From: Virgibacillus_R byunsanensis | GTDB taxonomy: Bacteria; Bacillota; Bacilli; Bacillales; Amphibacillaceae | Direction: 5' to 3' | Length of the DNA: 64,000 nucleotides | Assembly: GCF_042675965.1 (NCBI RefSeq) | Contig: NZ_JBHTKJ010000007.1 | Span: 186,001 to 250,000 of the forward strand | Shown: positions 51,127 through 61,150 of the stretch, one piece after another | How positions within the stretch are numbered: the stretch's first letter is position 1 | Layout: each line of letters opens with the position of its first letter | Position numbers and translations under genes: made by a program | The notes under the pieces: generated by a model | The model's input: only the letters and a program-made list of their open reading frames with translations | What the model was told of the DNA's origin: nothing | The model's database searches: none

Positions 51127-51942
51127 GTGATTTGGTTTTTATTGTTTTTGTTAGGAATTATTGGGGGGACATTTGGTAGCCTTGTAGGACTTGGAGGAGG
51201 AATTATTATCGTTCCGACTCTCTTATTCCTGGATAATAGTTTTGATATACTTAATGAAATGGGTCCTCAAAAAATTGTAGGAACAACTATTTTAGTATTG
51301 TTGACTACTGGATTATCATCAACATTATCATATTTCAAACAAAAAAAAGTTGATTTCATGAGTGGTATGATATTTTTTATCGGTAGTGGTCCAGGTGCTT
51401 ATGTTGGTGCTGTGGTAAACAAACATGTTGATGTTAGCCTATTTTCTCTATTATTTGGTGTTTTAATGATCATTATTTCGATTATAATGACGTTTAAGAA
51501 ATCGATGAGACCAATTGGCATCATGAATCAAGGAATACCACACTATTATATAGAAGGTTCTGGTAACGTATTGATTTATAGATATTCTCCTATTGTGGCA
51601 ATTATATGTTGTTTTTTCATAGGTATGTTATCTGGACTCTTCGGGATAGGTGGAGGAGCATTAATGGTGCCGTTAATGTTATTAGTATTTGGTTTCCCAG
51701 TTTCGATTGCAGTAGCAACTTCTATGTTTATGGTTTTCTTATCCGCAATTTCCGGTTCAATAGCACATATTACGTTAGGGAATGTGGAATGGTTTTATGC
51801 GATAGCATTAGTTCCCGGAGCATGGTTTGGTGGAAAATGCGGTGCATGGCTAAACAACAAGTTGAAAACCAGGACAGTTATGGTCGTGTTTCGGATCCTT
51901 GTCGTAGTAGCGGGTATTCGATTGATTTTAGGTTCAAATTGA
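51127..51942 (+). CDS. TauE/SafE family anion exporter
   Basis: A 271-residue membrane protein with eight helices in two repeats. FGSLVGLGGGIIIVPTLLFL in the first half and GMLSGLFGIGGGALMVPLML in the second are the paired GxGGG motifs of the family. Members export sulfite, sulfoacetate or other organic anions. AGAGGTGG at 51113-51120 suggests the GTG at 51127 over the GTG at 51118, which overlaps the site. It lies 105 bp upstream of lutA in the same direction; a link to lactate or glycolate export is possible but not shown. Confidence 0.87.
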   Translation: MIWFLLFLLGIIGGTFGSLVGLGGGIIIVPTLLFLDNSFDILNEMGPQKIVGTTILVLLTTGLSSTLSYFKQKKVDFMSGMIFFIGSGPGAYVGAVVNKHVDVSLFSLLFGVLMIIISIIMTFKKSMRPIGIMNQGIPHYYIEGSGNVLIYRYSPIVAIICCFFIGMLSGLFGIGGGALMVPLMLLVFGFPVSIAVATSMFMVFLSAISGSIAHITLGNVEWFYAIALVPGAWFGGKCGAWLNNKLKTRTVMVVFRILVVVAGIRLILGSN

Positions 51943-52047
51943 TAGGGGTGTCAAAAAGATTATTAACGCGTATGAGCAGGTAGATGCATAGAAAGGGAGG
52001 TAGGATTAACTGAATTTCTTACTAAGATTTAAAAGGAGTGAATACTA

Positions 52048-52767
52048 ATGAAAGTGTCTTTATTTGTCACTTGCCTTGGGGAAATATTTTATCAGGATGT
52101 TGCTAAAGACGTGGTGGAAGTACTAGAGAGACTTGGTTGTGAAATTGATTTACCAGGAGGACAGATATGTTGTGGTCAACCTGCATATAACAGTGGTTAT
52201 CGAAAAGACGCTCAAAAGGCGGCAAAACAGATGATTACCAGTTTTGAAGACTCTGAATACATTGTAGCCCCTTCTGGTTCCTGTGCAGCAATGGTCAAAG
52301 AGTATCCAAGTCTGTTTAAAGAGGACAGCGAATGGCAGGAAAGGGCTAGAGCTGTTGCAGAGAAAACCTATGAGTTTACGCAATTCATTGTACATGTTCT
52401 CGGCGTTGAGGATGTGGGAGCTGTTTATCGAGCACGTGCTACATATCATACTTCTTGTCACATGCTCAGATTGCTAAAGGAGACAGAGGCTCCATTTAAA
52501 CTTTTGAAAAATATAAGAGGTCTTGAATTACTACCACTTAAAAACAGCTATGATTGCTGTGGTTTTGGGGGTACTTTTGCGGTGAAGATGGTACCTATTT
52601 CGGAACAAATGGTTGATGAAAAGGTTAGGCATGTTGAAGAATCTTCAGCAGATGTTCTGATTGCTGCTGATAGCGGTTGCCTTATGAACATAAAAGGACG
52701 GATTGATCGTAAAGGACTACCAATTGAAGTGAAGCACATTGCTCAACTATTAAATACACTTGCCTAA
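52048..52767 (+). CDS. lutA: L-lactate oxidation complex subunit LutA
   Basis: A 239-residue Fe-S protein with two CCG domains: CLGEIFYQDV ... LPGGQICCGQPAYNSGY near residue 43 and HTSCHMLRLLKET ... YDCCGFGGTFAVKM near 170. It binds a non-cubane type cluster as in heterodisulfide reductase. With LutB and LutC it oxidises L-lactate to pyruvate at the membrane. AAAGGAGTG precedes the ATG. No LutR-type repressor gene is adjacent, in contrast to B. subtilis; control may come from the LysR downstream. Confidence 0.94.
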   Translation: MKVSLFVTCLGEIFYQDVAKDVVEVLERLGCEIDLPGGQICCGQPAYNSGYRKDAQKAAKQMITSFEDSEYIVAPSGSCAAMVKEYPSLFKEDSEWQERARAVAEKTYEFTQFIVHVLGVEDVGAVYRARATYHTSCHMLRLLKETEAPFKLLKNIRGLELLPLKNSYDCCGFGGTFAVKMVPISEQMVDEKVRHVEESSADVLIAADSGCLMNIKGRIDRKGLPIEVKHIAQLLNTLA

Positions 52768-52781
52768 GGGAGGTAGTATAT

Positions 52782-54212
52782 ATGCCAATGAAAATTGGAG
52801 AAAAGTCATTTTTTGATCGGGTAGATGATGGGTTGCAGGATGATTTCATGCGTAATGCTATGGCATCTGCGCAGGACAGGTTACGTGATAAAAAACTTGA
52901 TGCTACCGAAAGAGATGAACAAATTGGTGATTGGGAGCAATGGCGGAGTGCGGGTGAAGAAATTCGCAGTCATACGTTAGAAAACCTTGACTATTACCTG
53001 GATCAGTTAAGTGAAAATTTTGCTGAACTTGGTGGACATGTATATTTTGCTAAAACAGCAGAAGACGCTAACCACTATATTCAAGAAGTTGCAAAGAAAA
53101 AAAACGCCAAAAATGTGACCAAATCAAAATCAATGGTTACCGAAGAAATTGGTCTAAATGAAGCGTTGGAAGAAGTTGGATGTCGTGTACATGAAACCGA
53201 TCTTGCTGAATATATTTTGCAGGTGGACGATAAAGATCGACCTTCTCATATTGTTGTTCCATCACTTCATAAAAATAAAGAGCAAATTCGCGACACCTTC
53301 CAAACAAAAGTAGGGTACACCGGTACGGAAGAACCCCGTGAACTAACAGCTTTCGCCCGAAGTCAGCTTCGCGAGGTATTTATGGAGGCCGATATTGGGG
53401 TTACCGGTTGCAACTTTGCTGTCGCGGAGTCTGGTTCTATCTCGCTTGCAACCAACGAGGGGAACGCTAATATGGTCACAACTTACCCGGATACGCAGAT
53501 AACGGTAATGGGTATGGAACGGTTGGTACCAACATGGGAGGAACTGGATGTTTTAATAAATCTATTAAGCAGAAGTGCGGTGGGGCAAAAGATAACCACG
53601 TATGTGACGAATTTGACTCCTAGAGTGGAGGAAGAATGTGTTGACGCACCAAAGGAATTTCACCTTGTCATTTTGGATGCAGGACGTTCGAATGCGTTAG
53701 GTACAGAGTTTCAATCGGCTCTTCATTGTATACGATGCGCGGCCTGTGTAAATGTTTGTCCTGTTTACCGGCACATTGGTGGGCATGCATACGGTTCGAT
53801 TTACCAAGGGCCAATCGGTGCAGTACTATCCCCAATTCTTGGCGGTTATGAGGAATATGGAGAACTTCCTTTTGCATCCAGTCTTTGTGCTGCATGTACG
53901 GAAGCTTGTCCTGTTAAAATCCCACTCCACGAACAATTAATCAAACATCGGGAAAATTATGTGAATCAATCGATGGCAAAAACAAGTGAAAAGGTAGCGA
54001 TGAAAGCATTTGGAATTGGTGCAAGTACACCATCTCTATTTCAAATAGCTGTTAAAGGTGCACCAACATTCCTGAAGCCGTTCGTAAAAGATGGAAAAGT
54101 CACAAAAGGACCAGGGCCAATGAAACCGTGGACAGCTATTCGTGAATTTCCGGCACCAGGAAAAGATAATTTTAGAAGCTGGTTTAAGAAACACCAAAAA
54201 GGGAGGCGCTAG
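52782..54212 (+). CDS. lutB: L-lactate oxidation complex iron-sulfur subunit LutB
   Basis: A 476-residue protein. The N-terminal part is an LUD domain (about 70-300, with GVTGCNFAVAESGSISLATN), followed by two 4Fe-4S sites CIRCAACVNVCPVYRHIGGH near residue 312 and CAACTEACPVKIPLHE near 365. It passes electrons from lactate oxidation on to the quinone pool. GGGAGG precedes the ATG; spacing to lutA is 14 bp and to lutC 3 bp, showing one operon. All cluster cysteines are present. Confidence 0.95.
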   Translation: MPMKIGEKSFFDRVDDGLQDDFMRNAMASAQDRLRDKKLDATERDEQIGDWEQWRSAGEEIRSHTLENLDYYLDQLSENFAELGGHVYFAKTAEDANHYIQEVAKKKNAKNVTKSKSMVTEEIGLNEALEEVGCRVHETDLAEYILQVDDKDRPSHIVVPSLHKNKEQIRDTFQTKVGYTGTEEPRELTAFARSQLREVFMEADIGVTGCNFAVAESGSISLATNEGNANMVTTYPDTQITVMGMERLVPTWEELDVLINLLSRSAVGQKITTYVTNLTPRVEEECVDAPKEFHLVILDAGRSNALGTEFQSALHCIRCAACVNVCPVYRHIGGHAYGSIYQGPIGAVLSPILGGYEEYGELPFASSLCAACTEACPVKIPLHEQLIKHRENYVNQSMAKTSEKVAMKAFGIGASTPSLFQIAVKGAPTFLKPFVKDGKVTKGPGPMKPWTAIREFPAPGKDNFRSWFKKHQKGRR

Positions 54213-54215
54213 CCA

Positions 54216-54917
54216 ATGGCCAAAGGTACCATTTACAATAAAGAACCTTTTTTAAATCAAGTTGCCGATAAGCTTGGTCGGGAGCGAAAAGACCATGTTT
54301 CCCTTCCGAAGTGGAAGCACCTACCACAATGGGAGGTTTACAAACATGATTCCACAGAGAAATTATTGGCTACTCTTCAAAAAAACAGTAAAGCCAAGAA
54401 TGTTGATGTGGTGGAAACAGACCAATCGATGTTAGCTGAAACGATACAAAAGGTTATCAAGGATTATGGTGGGGGGTCTATTGTCACAACAAAGGATGCT
54501 CGATTTGCAGAATACGGGCTTACATCTGCATTTGATAATAGCCAAACGCATATATGGGACACGGCAGTAGGTAAAGAAAATATTGAAAAAGCTAAAGAAG
54601 CTAACTTGGGAATATTTTTTAGTGATATAAGCTTGGCCGAGTCAGGTACGATTGTTCAATTCAATGATAAAGATGTTGCTCGTTCCGTAAGTCTGTTGCC
54701 GACTACCTACATTGCTATTGTTCCAAAGTCTTCAATCGTACCACGAATGACCCAAGCTACTCATGAGATTCATAGACTTGTTAAGGCAGGCAAGGAAATT
54801 GCAACGTGTATCAATTTTATTTCTGGTCCCAGCAATAGTGCTGATATTGAGATGGACATTGTTGTTGGGGTGCATGGACCGGTTAAGGCAGTATATCTAT
54901 TGGTGGAGGACCGGTAA
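54216..54917 (+). CDS. lutC: L-lactate oxidation complex subunit LutC
   Basis: A 233-residue LUD-domain protein. It opens MAKGTIYNKEPFLNQVADKL, as LutC proteins do, and has DISLAESGTIVQFNDKDVAR near residue 142. It ends with INFISGPSNSADIEMDIVVG and VHGPVKAVYLLVED, the family signature. GGGAGGCGC before the ATG and a 3 bp gap after lutB mark close coupling. It completes a normal LutABC set. The convergent LysR gene ends 12 bp further on; no strong terminator is seen between. Confidence 0.94.
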   Translation: MAKGTIYNKEPFLNQVADKLGRERKDHVSLPKWKHLPQWEVYKHDSTEKLLATLQKNSKAKNVDVVETDQSMLAETIQKVIKDYGGGSIVTTKDARFAEYGLTSAFDNSQTHIWDTAVGKENIEKAKEANLGIFFSDISLAESGTIVQFNDKDVARSVSLLPTTYIAIVPKSSIVPRMTQATHEIHRLVKAGKEIATCINFISGPSNSADIEMDIVVGVHGPVKAVYLLVEDR

Positions 54918-54929
54918 TTATCACTGTGT

Positions 54930-55814
54930 TTAAAGACTAAACGATTCGGACATCGCGATAAATTTACGTACAGCATGTGGCACGTATTTGTCCTTTTTCC
55001 AGATCATGCCTAATTCCAAATTTACAACAGGTCTGGTAAAAGGAATCGTTGTAATTGTATCATTGTTAATCTGGCCGCAAATTTTACTTGGTAATAAAGC
55101 AACACCTAATTTTGCTTCAACCATTTCAATCATGAAGTCTTTTTGTGAGCTCTCACAGACGATATTTGGATAAAATCCATGATTTTTACACGCTTCAATA
55201 ATCCCATCATGGAGGGAGAAATCATGCCGGTACATAATAAAGGGTTCTTTTTCGATATGGGAGAAATCAATTGTTTTTCGTTCGGCTAAAGGATTGTCTT
55301 TTTGTACAATAAGCATTAATGGATCTTTTAATAGTTTAATTGTTTCAAAGTTTTCTTTTTGAATCGGCAGATTGCAAATTAAACCAATATCAAGTTCTCC
55401 CTCACGAACGCCATGTTTAATTTTTTTACTGCCAACCTCATTTAAGGTCATATCAATGGATGGATAGGCCTCTTTGTATTTGCTTATTAGTTTTGAGAAA
55501 AATGCAGTCCCAATAATTGGAGGTATCCCAATTTTGATTTCCCCCTTTTTTAAATCAATGACGTCGTTTAGTTCCGATGTTAAATTCTCAAAAGCGTCAA
55601 GAACATTTTTAGCGTTGACCAGGAACGCTTGTCCTGCATCCGTTAGATCCAATTGTTTAGCCCCTCGGTAAAAAAGTGCAGCACCAATCTCGGTCTCAAG
55701 GTTTTTAATGGTTTTACTTAATGAAGGTTGGGATATATGAAGATTGGAAGCTGCTCTTGTAAAGTTGAGCTGTTTCGCAACTTCTGCAAAGTATTCTACT
55801 TGCCTAATGTCCAT
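54930..55814 (-). CDS. LysR family transcriptional regulator
   Basis: A 294-residue LysR protein. The N-terminal helix-turn-helix is QLNFTRAASNLHISQPSLSK (about residues 14-34), and the effector-binding domain begins near 90 (KGEIKIGIPPIIGTAFFSKL). It is of the CidR/CatM-like group that senses small carboxylates. It is transcribed away from malate synthase G with 151 bp between them, which include a TACC-GGTA palindrome. It most likely activates glcB and the glycolate genes when glycolate or glyoxylate is present; the ligand is inference. Confidence 0.92.
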   Translation of the reverse strand: MDIRQVEYFAEVAKQLNFTRAASNLHISQPSLSKTIKNLETEIGAALFYRGAKQLDLTDAGQAFLVNAKNVLDAFENLTSELNDVIDLKKGEIKIGIPPIIGTAFFSKLISKYKEAYPSIDMTLNEVGSKKIKHGVREGELDIGLICNLPIQKENFETIKLLKDPLMLIVQKDNPLAERKTIDFSHIEKEPFIMYRHDFSLHDGIIEACKNHGFYPNIVCESSQKDFMIEMVEAKLGVALLPSKICGQINNDTITTIPFTRPVVNLELGMIWKKDKYVPHAVRKFIAMSESFSL

Positions 55815-55843
55815 GATAGCACCCTTTCCTAATTTATTAATTG

Positions 55844-55860
55844 TACCCTATTATACGGTA
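55844..55860. promoter_or_regulatory. LysR-type operator between lysR and glcB
   Basis: TACCcTATtATAcGGTA is a 17 bp dyad matching at all but the two central-flank positions and fits the T-N11-A rule. It lies 30 bp from the LysR start codon and about 105 bp upstream of glcB, the usual place for LysR autoregulation and activation of a divergent gene. Confidence 0.6.
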
Positions 55861-55965
55861 AGGTATAGCCAAAAGGAATGACGTTCATGCAAAACATATA
55901 TTTTTGTTTCTGACCTGTACCGATTAGAATAGAATATAGAGTAAAAGGAATGGGAGGAATTATAA

Positions 55966-58161
55966 TTGGCTAACTATATAAAAGTAGGTAACCTACAAGT
56001 TGCAAAGGAGCTTTATGATTTCGTGAATTTGGAAGCGCTTCCAGAAACAAATCTTGTTGTTGAGACGTTTTGGATGGATTTAGGTAACCTTGTTTCCGAT
56101 TTGGCACCTAAAAATAAAGCGTTATTAGTTGAACGTAACGAATTTCAAAAACAAATCGATGCATGGCACAAAGAAAACAATGCATTTGATTCGGAAAAAT
56201 ATTTAGCATTTTTAGAAGAGATCGGTTACCTAGAGCCTCAGGTAGATGATTTTAATATTACGACTGAGAATATCGACGATGTCATTACCCTGCAAGTAGG
56301 ACCGCAGCTTGTTGTTCCAATAGACAATTCACGCTATGCCATCAATGCCGCTAATGCTCGTTGGGGATCACTTTATGATGCATTATACGGAACAGATGCC
56401 ATAAGTGAAGAAGACGGAGCCGAGAAAACTGTATCCTATAACCCTGTCCGAGGCGAAAAAGTAATTGCATTTGCTAAAAACTTCCTTGATGAAAATATAC
56501 CACTTATGGACTCTTCACATCTAGATGCAACAAAATACGAAATCGTTAGCGGAAATTTAGTGGTAACACTTAAAAACGGTGGAACGACTGGACTTAAGGA
56601 TGCATCTAAACTTACTGGTTACCAGGGGCACGCGCAAGACCCTAAAGCTGTTTTATTTAAAAACAACGGTTTGCATTTTGAAATTCAAATCGACCGCAAT
56701 CACGCTATTGGTAAGACGGACGAAGCTGGCGTTAAAGACGTTTACTTAGAGTCCGCAACCTCAAGTATTATGGACTGTGAAGATTCTGTTGCAGCTGTAG
56801 ATGCAGAAGACAAAACGCTCGTATACCGGAACTGGCTCGGGCTCAACAGAGGAGATTTAACGTCTGTATTCACTAAAGGTGGAGAAAAAATCACACGTAC
56901 ATTAAACCCTGATCGCACCTATACAGACCCAAACGGTGGGGAAGTCACACTATCTGGTCGTGTACTTATGTTTGTCCGTAACGTTGGTCACTTAATGACG
57001 AACAACGCGATTCTAGATGAAAACTCTCAAGAAATACCTGAAGGAATTATGGACGGAGTATTTACCAGCTTAATGGCTAAACATAGTCTCTTAGGCAATG
57101 GTCCATACCAAAATTCCCAAAAAGGATCCGTTTATATTGTGAAGCCGAAAATGCACGGTTCAAAAGAAGTCGCCTTTGCAAATGAATTATTTAACCGTGT
57201 AGAAGATATGCTTGATATGGAGCGCAATACGCTTAAAATTGGTGTCATGGATGAAGAGCGCCGCACAAGCTTGAACTTGAAAAATAGTATTAACGAAGTA
57301 AAAGAAAGAATTGTTTTCATTAACACAGGTTTCTTAGACCGTACAGGTGATGAGATTCATACATCCATGGAAGCGGGGCCAATGATCCGAAAAGGTGAAA
57401 TGAAATCATCGACTTGGCTGAATGGCTATGAGAAAAATAATGTACAAATTGGCTTAAATACTGGTTTGAAAGGCAAAGCGCAAATTGGAAAAGGAATGTG
57501 GGCAATGCCAGATTTGATGGCTGATATGCTGGAGCAAAAAGTTGGCCATTTAAAAGCAGGTGGAAACACAGCTTGGGTTCCATCACCAACAGCGGCAACA
57601 TTACACGCGCTTCATTACCATGAAATTGATGTACGAAGAATTCAAGAGGAAATTCAAAAAGAAGAAAAAGATTACCGAGAGGATATCTTAGAAATTCCCG
57701 TTGCAGAAAATAGTAACTGGTCGGCTGAAGAAATTCAAGAAGAACTTGATAACAGCGCGCAAACGTTGCTTGGCTACGTAGTCCGTTGGGTAGAGCAGGG
57801 TGTCGGTTGTTCAAAAGTTCCTGACATTAACAATGTAGCACTTATGGAAGACCGTGCAACATTACGTATTTCCAGCCAAATGTTGTCAAACTGGCTTCAC
57901 CATGGTATTTGTACCCAAGAGCAAACATTGGATTCACTGAAGCGTATGGCAAAAATCGTTGACGAGCAAAATGCAGGAGATGCATCATATCGTCCAATGG
58001 CGCCTAAATTCGATGATTCCGTTGCTTTCCAAGCTGCATGCGATCTTGTTTTCAAAGGAAAAGAACAGCCAAGTGGCTATACAGAACCAATTCTTCACCG
58101 TCGTCGTCTCCAAGCAAAAGAAAAGTACCATGTAAATAGTGGAGATAGTGTGCGTTCATAA
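55966..58161 (+). CDS. glcB: Malate synthase G
   Basis: A 731-residue single-chain malate synthase, which condenses glyoxylate with acetyl-CoA to malate. Length and order match isoform G: early FWMDLGNLVSDLAPKNKALL, the catalytic region SATSSIMDCEDSVAAVDAED (metal-binding acids) and NVGHLMTNNAILDE. Later blocks are IVKPKMHGSKEVAFA, then KIGVMDEERRTSLNLKNSI (active-site Asp/Glu), and NTAWVPSPTAATLHALHYHE. The start is TTG behind TGGGAGGAA at 55951-55959. It is followed by a terminator-like hairpin and then glycolate oxidase, so glyoxylate formed there is consumed here. No isocitrate lyase is nearby, as expected for the glycolate route. Confidence 0.96.
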   Translation: MANYIKVGNLQVAKELYDFVNLEALPETNLVVETFWMDLGNLVSDLAPKNKALLVERNEFQKQIDAWHKENNAFDSEKYLAFLEEIGYLEPQVDDFNITTENIDDVITLQVGPQLVVPIDNSRYAINAANARWGSLYDALYGTDAISEEDGAEKTVSYNPVRGEKVIAFAKNFLDENIPLMDSSHLDATKYEIVSGNLVVTLKNGGTTGLKDASKLTGYQGHAQDPKAVLFKNNGLHFEIQIDRNHAIGKTDEAGVKDVYLESATSSIMDCEDSVAAVDAEDKTLVYRNWLGLNRGDLTSVFTKGGEKITRTLNPDRTYTDPNGGEVTLSGRVLMFVRNVGHLMTNNAILDENSQEIPEGIMDGVFTSLMAKHSLLGNGPYQNSQKGSVYIVKPKMHGSKEVAFANELFNRVEDMLDMERNTLKIGVMDEERRTSLNLKNSINEVKERIVFINTGFLDRTGDEIHTSMEAGPMIRKGEMKSSTWLNGYEKNNVQIGLNTGLKGKAQIGKGMWAMPDLMADMLEQKVGHLKAGGNTAWVPSPTAATLHALHYHEIDVRRIQEEIQKEEKDYREDILEIPVAENSNWSAEEIQEELDNSAQTLLGYVVRWVEQGVGCSKVPDINNVALMEDRATLRISSQMLSNWLHHGICTQEQTLDSLKRMAKIVDEQNAGDASYRPMAPKFDDSVAFQAACDLVFKGKEQPSGYTEPILHRRRLQAKEKYHVNSGDSVRS

Positions 58162-58167
58162 GAAATA

Positions 58168-58205
58168 CGAAGAGGGTGACTAAGATCAAAAGTCCCCCTT
58201 TTCGT
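58168..58205 (+). terminator. Terminator after malate synthase G
   Basis: CGAAGAGGGTGACT pairs with AGTCCCCCTTTTCG with a few mismatches, and T residues follow. The remaining spacer up to 58438 is AT-rich and should hold the glcEFD promoter, which I cannot place. Confidence 0.6.
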
Positions 58206-58438
58206 TCTGTTGTATTGTGAAAATGTAAATCCGTGACTTGGATTATTATAATCCTACATACCTGAATCAACTACATGTCGGTTTATCACGGATATAAATT
58301 ATTTAGCAGTATAAGTATAATATAAATATTTTGATTATTTCAAAGATACAGAACAAACAAGCAATATTTTACTAACGCTTAGGAATTATCTAATTGTCAT
58401 TTACTGGATTTTACTATAGATGAAAGGGGGACTACTAC

Positions 58439-59755
58439 ATGATTTATTCAGAGATAGAAGGTGTTTTACCACAAGAACAAATGAAAATGAACGATGAACA
58501 AGAGCATCCGCTTGGTAATGGCGGAATTCATATAATTAAAGCCTATTCCGAAGAAGACATTTCGAGCGTTCTCGCTTATGCGAATAAACACGGTAAAACG
58601 GTTAATGTTGTTTCGGGTGGAACGAAGCGGGGCTATGGGGGGCTAAGTGAACAAGCGGATATAGTATTATCGCTCGCCAACTACAAAGGTATTGTGGAAC
58701 ATTCAGTTGGTGACCTTACATTGACGGTGAGACCTGGAACGACGCTAAAAGAAATTTCAGACGAATTAGCTAAGAGTGGACAGTGTGTAGCACTGGACAC
58801 TTCTTGGCCGGAACTAGCAACAATCGGTGGAATTGTCGCGGCGAATGATAGTGGGGCGAAAAGATTGCTTTACGGTTCTGCCAGAGATTTGGTTATCGGT
58901 ACCAGAATCGTATATTCAGACGGAAGAGTTATCCGTACAGGCGGTAAAGTTGTCAAAAACGTTGCAGGATATGACATGAATAAGCTTTTCATCGGCTCTA
59001 TGGGAACACTTGGTGTTATCAGTGAAATCACGATTAAATTACGCCCACTCCCGAAATATGAGGGGTTATCTCTACTGCATTTCCCTAAAGGCAATGAACA
59101 GGTGATTCGTGATTTTTCGGTATTAATTCTCGATTCCATGATGGAACCAGTCTCTCTGGAAATTTTAACCCCTACAATTGCTGAAAAAGTGACTGGAAAA
59201 CGTCTCTATACACTTGCAATTGCATTTGAAGACAGGGAAAATGCCGTCCTTGAACAGGAAAAATGGGTAAAGATACATTTGCCGAATGGAGCCCGCCATA
59301 CCGTTCTTCATGAGGAAAAAGCAAGACAATGGTGGAATAATTTCCGTCAATTCGGACCTAATGGCTACAATGATGATAAAAATGATGCAGACACACAAGC
59401 AGCATTGAAAATTGGAAGTAATAATTTAGATGTCCTAGTTAATCTGGAGATGGTTGATCAACTTGCTGAGGCGTCTACTGTTTCAGTTGAAGCGCATGGT
59501 GGCTTAGGTCATGGAATTTCGAGGGTATTTGTAAAAGGGTTTTCCGAAGATATCGTTTCTTACATTAAAGCACTACGGACAAAGGTTGAAGAAAGGCATG
59601 GGTATGTCGTTTGTACACATTTACCATTTAGATTAAGAGAGGCGATAGACGTTTGGGGAGAAAAACCGGGTTACTTTGCTTTATTGGAAGGTATTAAACG
59701 AACAAACGACCCTAAGAATATTCTAAACCGCCAACGTTTTGTAGGGGGTATATAA
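58439..59755 (+). CDS. glcE: Glycolate oxidase FAD-binding subunit GlcE
   Basis: A 438-residue FAD-linked oxidase subunit with the FAD_binding_4 domain in the first half: VNVVSGGTKRGYGGLSEQAD, LAKSGQCVALDTSWPELATI then GGIVAANDSGAKRLLYGSAR and GGKVVKNVAGYDMNKLFIGS. The C-terminal half is a short oxidase cap, as in GlcE. Together with GlcD and GlcF it oxidises glycolate to glyoxylate. GAAAGGGGG precedes the ATG. Gene order here is E-F-D, whereas E. coli has D-E-F. It is coupled to glcF by a 1 bp gap. Confidence 0.92.
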   Translation: MIYSEIEGVLPQEQMKMNDEQEHPLGNGGIHIIKAYSEEDISSVLAYANKHGKTVNVVSGGTKRGYGGLSEQADIVLSLANYKGIVEHSVGDLTLTVRPGTTLKEISDELAKSGQCVALDTSWPELATIGGIVAANDSGAKRLLYGSARDLVIGTRIVYSDGRVIRTGGKVVKNVAGYDMNKLFIGSMGTLGVISEITIKLRPLPKYEGLSLLHFPKGNEQVIRDFSVLILDSMMEPVSLEILTPTIAEKVTGKRLYTLAIAFEDRENAVLEQEKWVKIHLPNGARHTVLHEEKARQWWNNFRQFGPNGYNDDKNDADTQAALKIGSNNLDVLVNLEMVDQLAEASTVSVEAHGGLGHGISRVFVKGFSEDIVSYIKALRTKVEERHGYVVCTHLPFRLREAIDVWGEKPGYFALLEGIKRTNDPKNILNRQRFVGGI

Positions 59756-59756
59756 A

Positions 59757-61139
59757 ATGAGTGCAGACGAGAAGGGTGCAGTTAATTTAGTGGACACTTT
59801 GAAAAACGGGGCGGCTTGCCAAACTAAGACATTGGGAAACTATCTTTGGGATGATCTTCCTGATGAAAATAAATGGGCAGATTGTGTCCACTGTGGCATG
59901 TGCCTGGAAGCTTGTCCAACTTATCAGGAAACTGGTGAAGAACAACATTCACCAAGAGGGCGAGTTTATTTAGTCAAAGCTGTTGCGGAAGGCAAAATTG
60001 ACGTTAATGAAGCATTTTCCAAACCTGTCTTTGACTGTCTTGATTGTCGTGCTTGTGAAACAGCGTGTCCAGCAGACGTCCAAGTGGGTGGACTAATTGA
60101 AGAAGCTCGTGGACAAATTCGTCAAGCGATGCCTTTAACTGGTTTTTCAGGTGCGCTTAGCAGGACTGCTTTAAAAGGCTTTTTCCCATATCATAATCGC
60201 ATGAATATGCTTGGTGGTTTCATGCGATTTTATCAAAAAAGTGGTATACAACGTGTTGTAAGAAAAACAGGCTTGCTTAATGTAATGCCAGCACACCTGA
60301 AAGATATGGAATCCGTTCTTCCAAAAGTTGGAAAACCCGTGCTTGGCAGATATCCGGAAATCGTTCCTGCTGAGGGCGAGACAAAACAACGGGTTGGAAT
60401 ATTAACAGGCTGTGTGATGGATGTCATGTTCAGTGATGTTAATGAGGCGACCATTCGTGTTCTGACGCACAACGGATTTGAGGTTGGTATGCCGAAAAAC
60501 CAAGGATGCTGTGGGGCTCTTCATATTCACGCCGGTGAAAGAGATACAGGGAAAATGCTTGCAAAACAAAATATAGAGGCCTTCAAAGATTACGATAAAG
60601 TACTTGTAAATGCTGCAGGCTGCGGATGTGCGCTCCAGGAATACCATGAATTATTCAGAAATGATCCGGAGATGCTCCCGTTAGCAGAAGCATTTTCAGC
60701 AAAAATTGAAGATGTTTCGAAGTTCTTGTATGACACTAATTTTAAGCGGCCAAAAGCAGAAATTAAAACAAAAATCACGTACCACGACGCATGTCATCTA
60801 GCTCATGGCCAGGGCATACGCTTCGAACCTCGTCAACTTTTAAACGAAATTCCAGGCGTGGAAATGGTTGAATTACCGGATGCAGATAGATGTTGTGGGA
60901 GTGCAGGAATCTACAATATCACACATCCCGAGATGGCAGGGAAACTTCTTGAACGTAAGGTTGATGACGTTCCTGAGAACATTGAAATGATTTCGATGGG
61001 CAATCCTGGTTGTATGCTCCAAATCGCAATGGGGGTTAAAAAACATGGCAGAAGTGAAAAAGTTGTCCATACTGTCCAAGTGCTTGATTGGGCCTATCAA
61101 AAAGATAAAGAAGAAGCAAGCGAACTAGTAAAATCGTAA
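59757..61139 (+). CDS. glcF: Glycolate oxidase iron-sulfur subunit GlcF
   Basis: A 460-residue Fe-S protein. Two 4Fe-4S motifs at the start, CVHCGMCLEACPTYQETG near residue 42 and CLDCRACETACPADV near 92, are followed by two CCG domains: LTGCVMDVMF ... NQGCCGALHIHAG near 250 and YHDACHLAHGQ ... DADRCCGSAGIYN near 370. All cysteines are present. It carries electrons from the FAD subunits GlcD/GlcE to the membrane quinone. It begins right after glcE and precedes glcD by 11 bp. Confidence 0.95.
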   Translation: MSADEKGAVNLVDTLKNGAACQTKTLGNYLWDDLPDENKWADCVHCGMCLEACPTYQETGEEQHSPRGRVYLVKAVAEGKIDVNEAFSKPVFDCLDCRACETACPADVQVGGLIEEARGQIRQAMPLTGFSGALSRTALKGFFPYHNRMNMLGGFMRFYQKSGIQRVVRKTGLLNVMPAHLKDMESVLPKVGKPVLGRYPEIVPAEGETKQRVGILTGCVMDVMFSDVNEATIRVLTHNGFEVGMPKNQGCCGALHIHAGERDTGKMLAKQNIEAFKDYDKVLVNAAGCGCALQEYHELFRNDPEMLPLAEAFSAKIEDVSKFLYDTNFKRPKAEIKTKITYHDACHLAHGQGIRFEPRQLLNEIPGVEMVELPDADRCCGSAGIYNITHPEMAGKLLERKVDDVPENIEMISMGNPGCMLQIAMGVKKHGRSEKVVHTVQVLDWAYQKDKEEASELVKS

Positions 61140-61150
61140 TTTAAAAGGAT

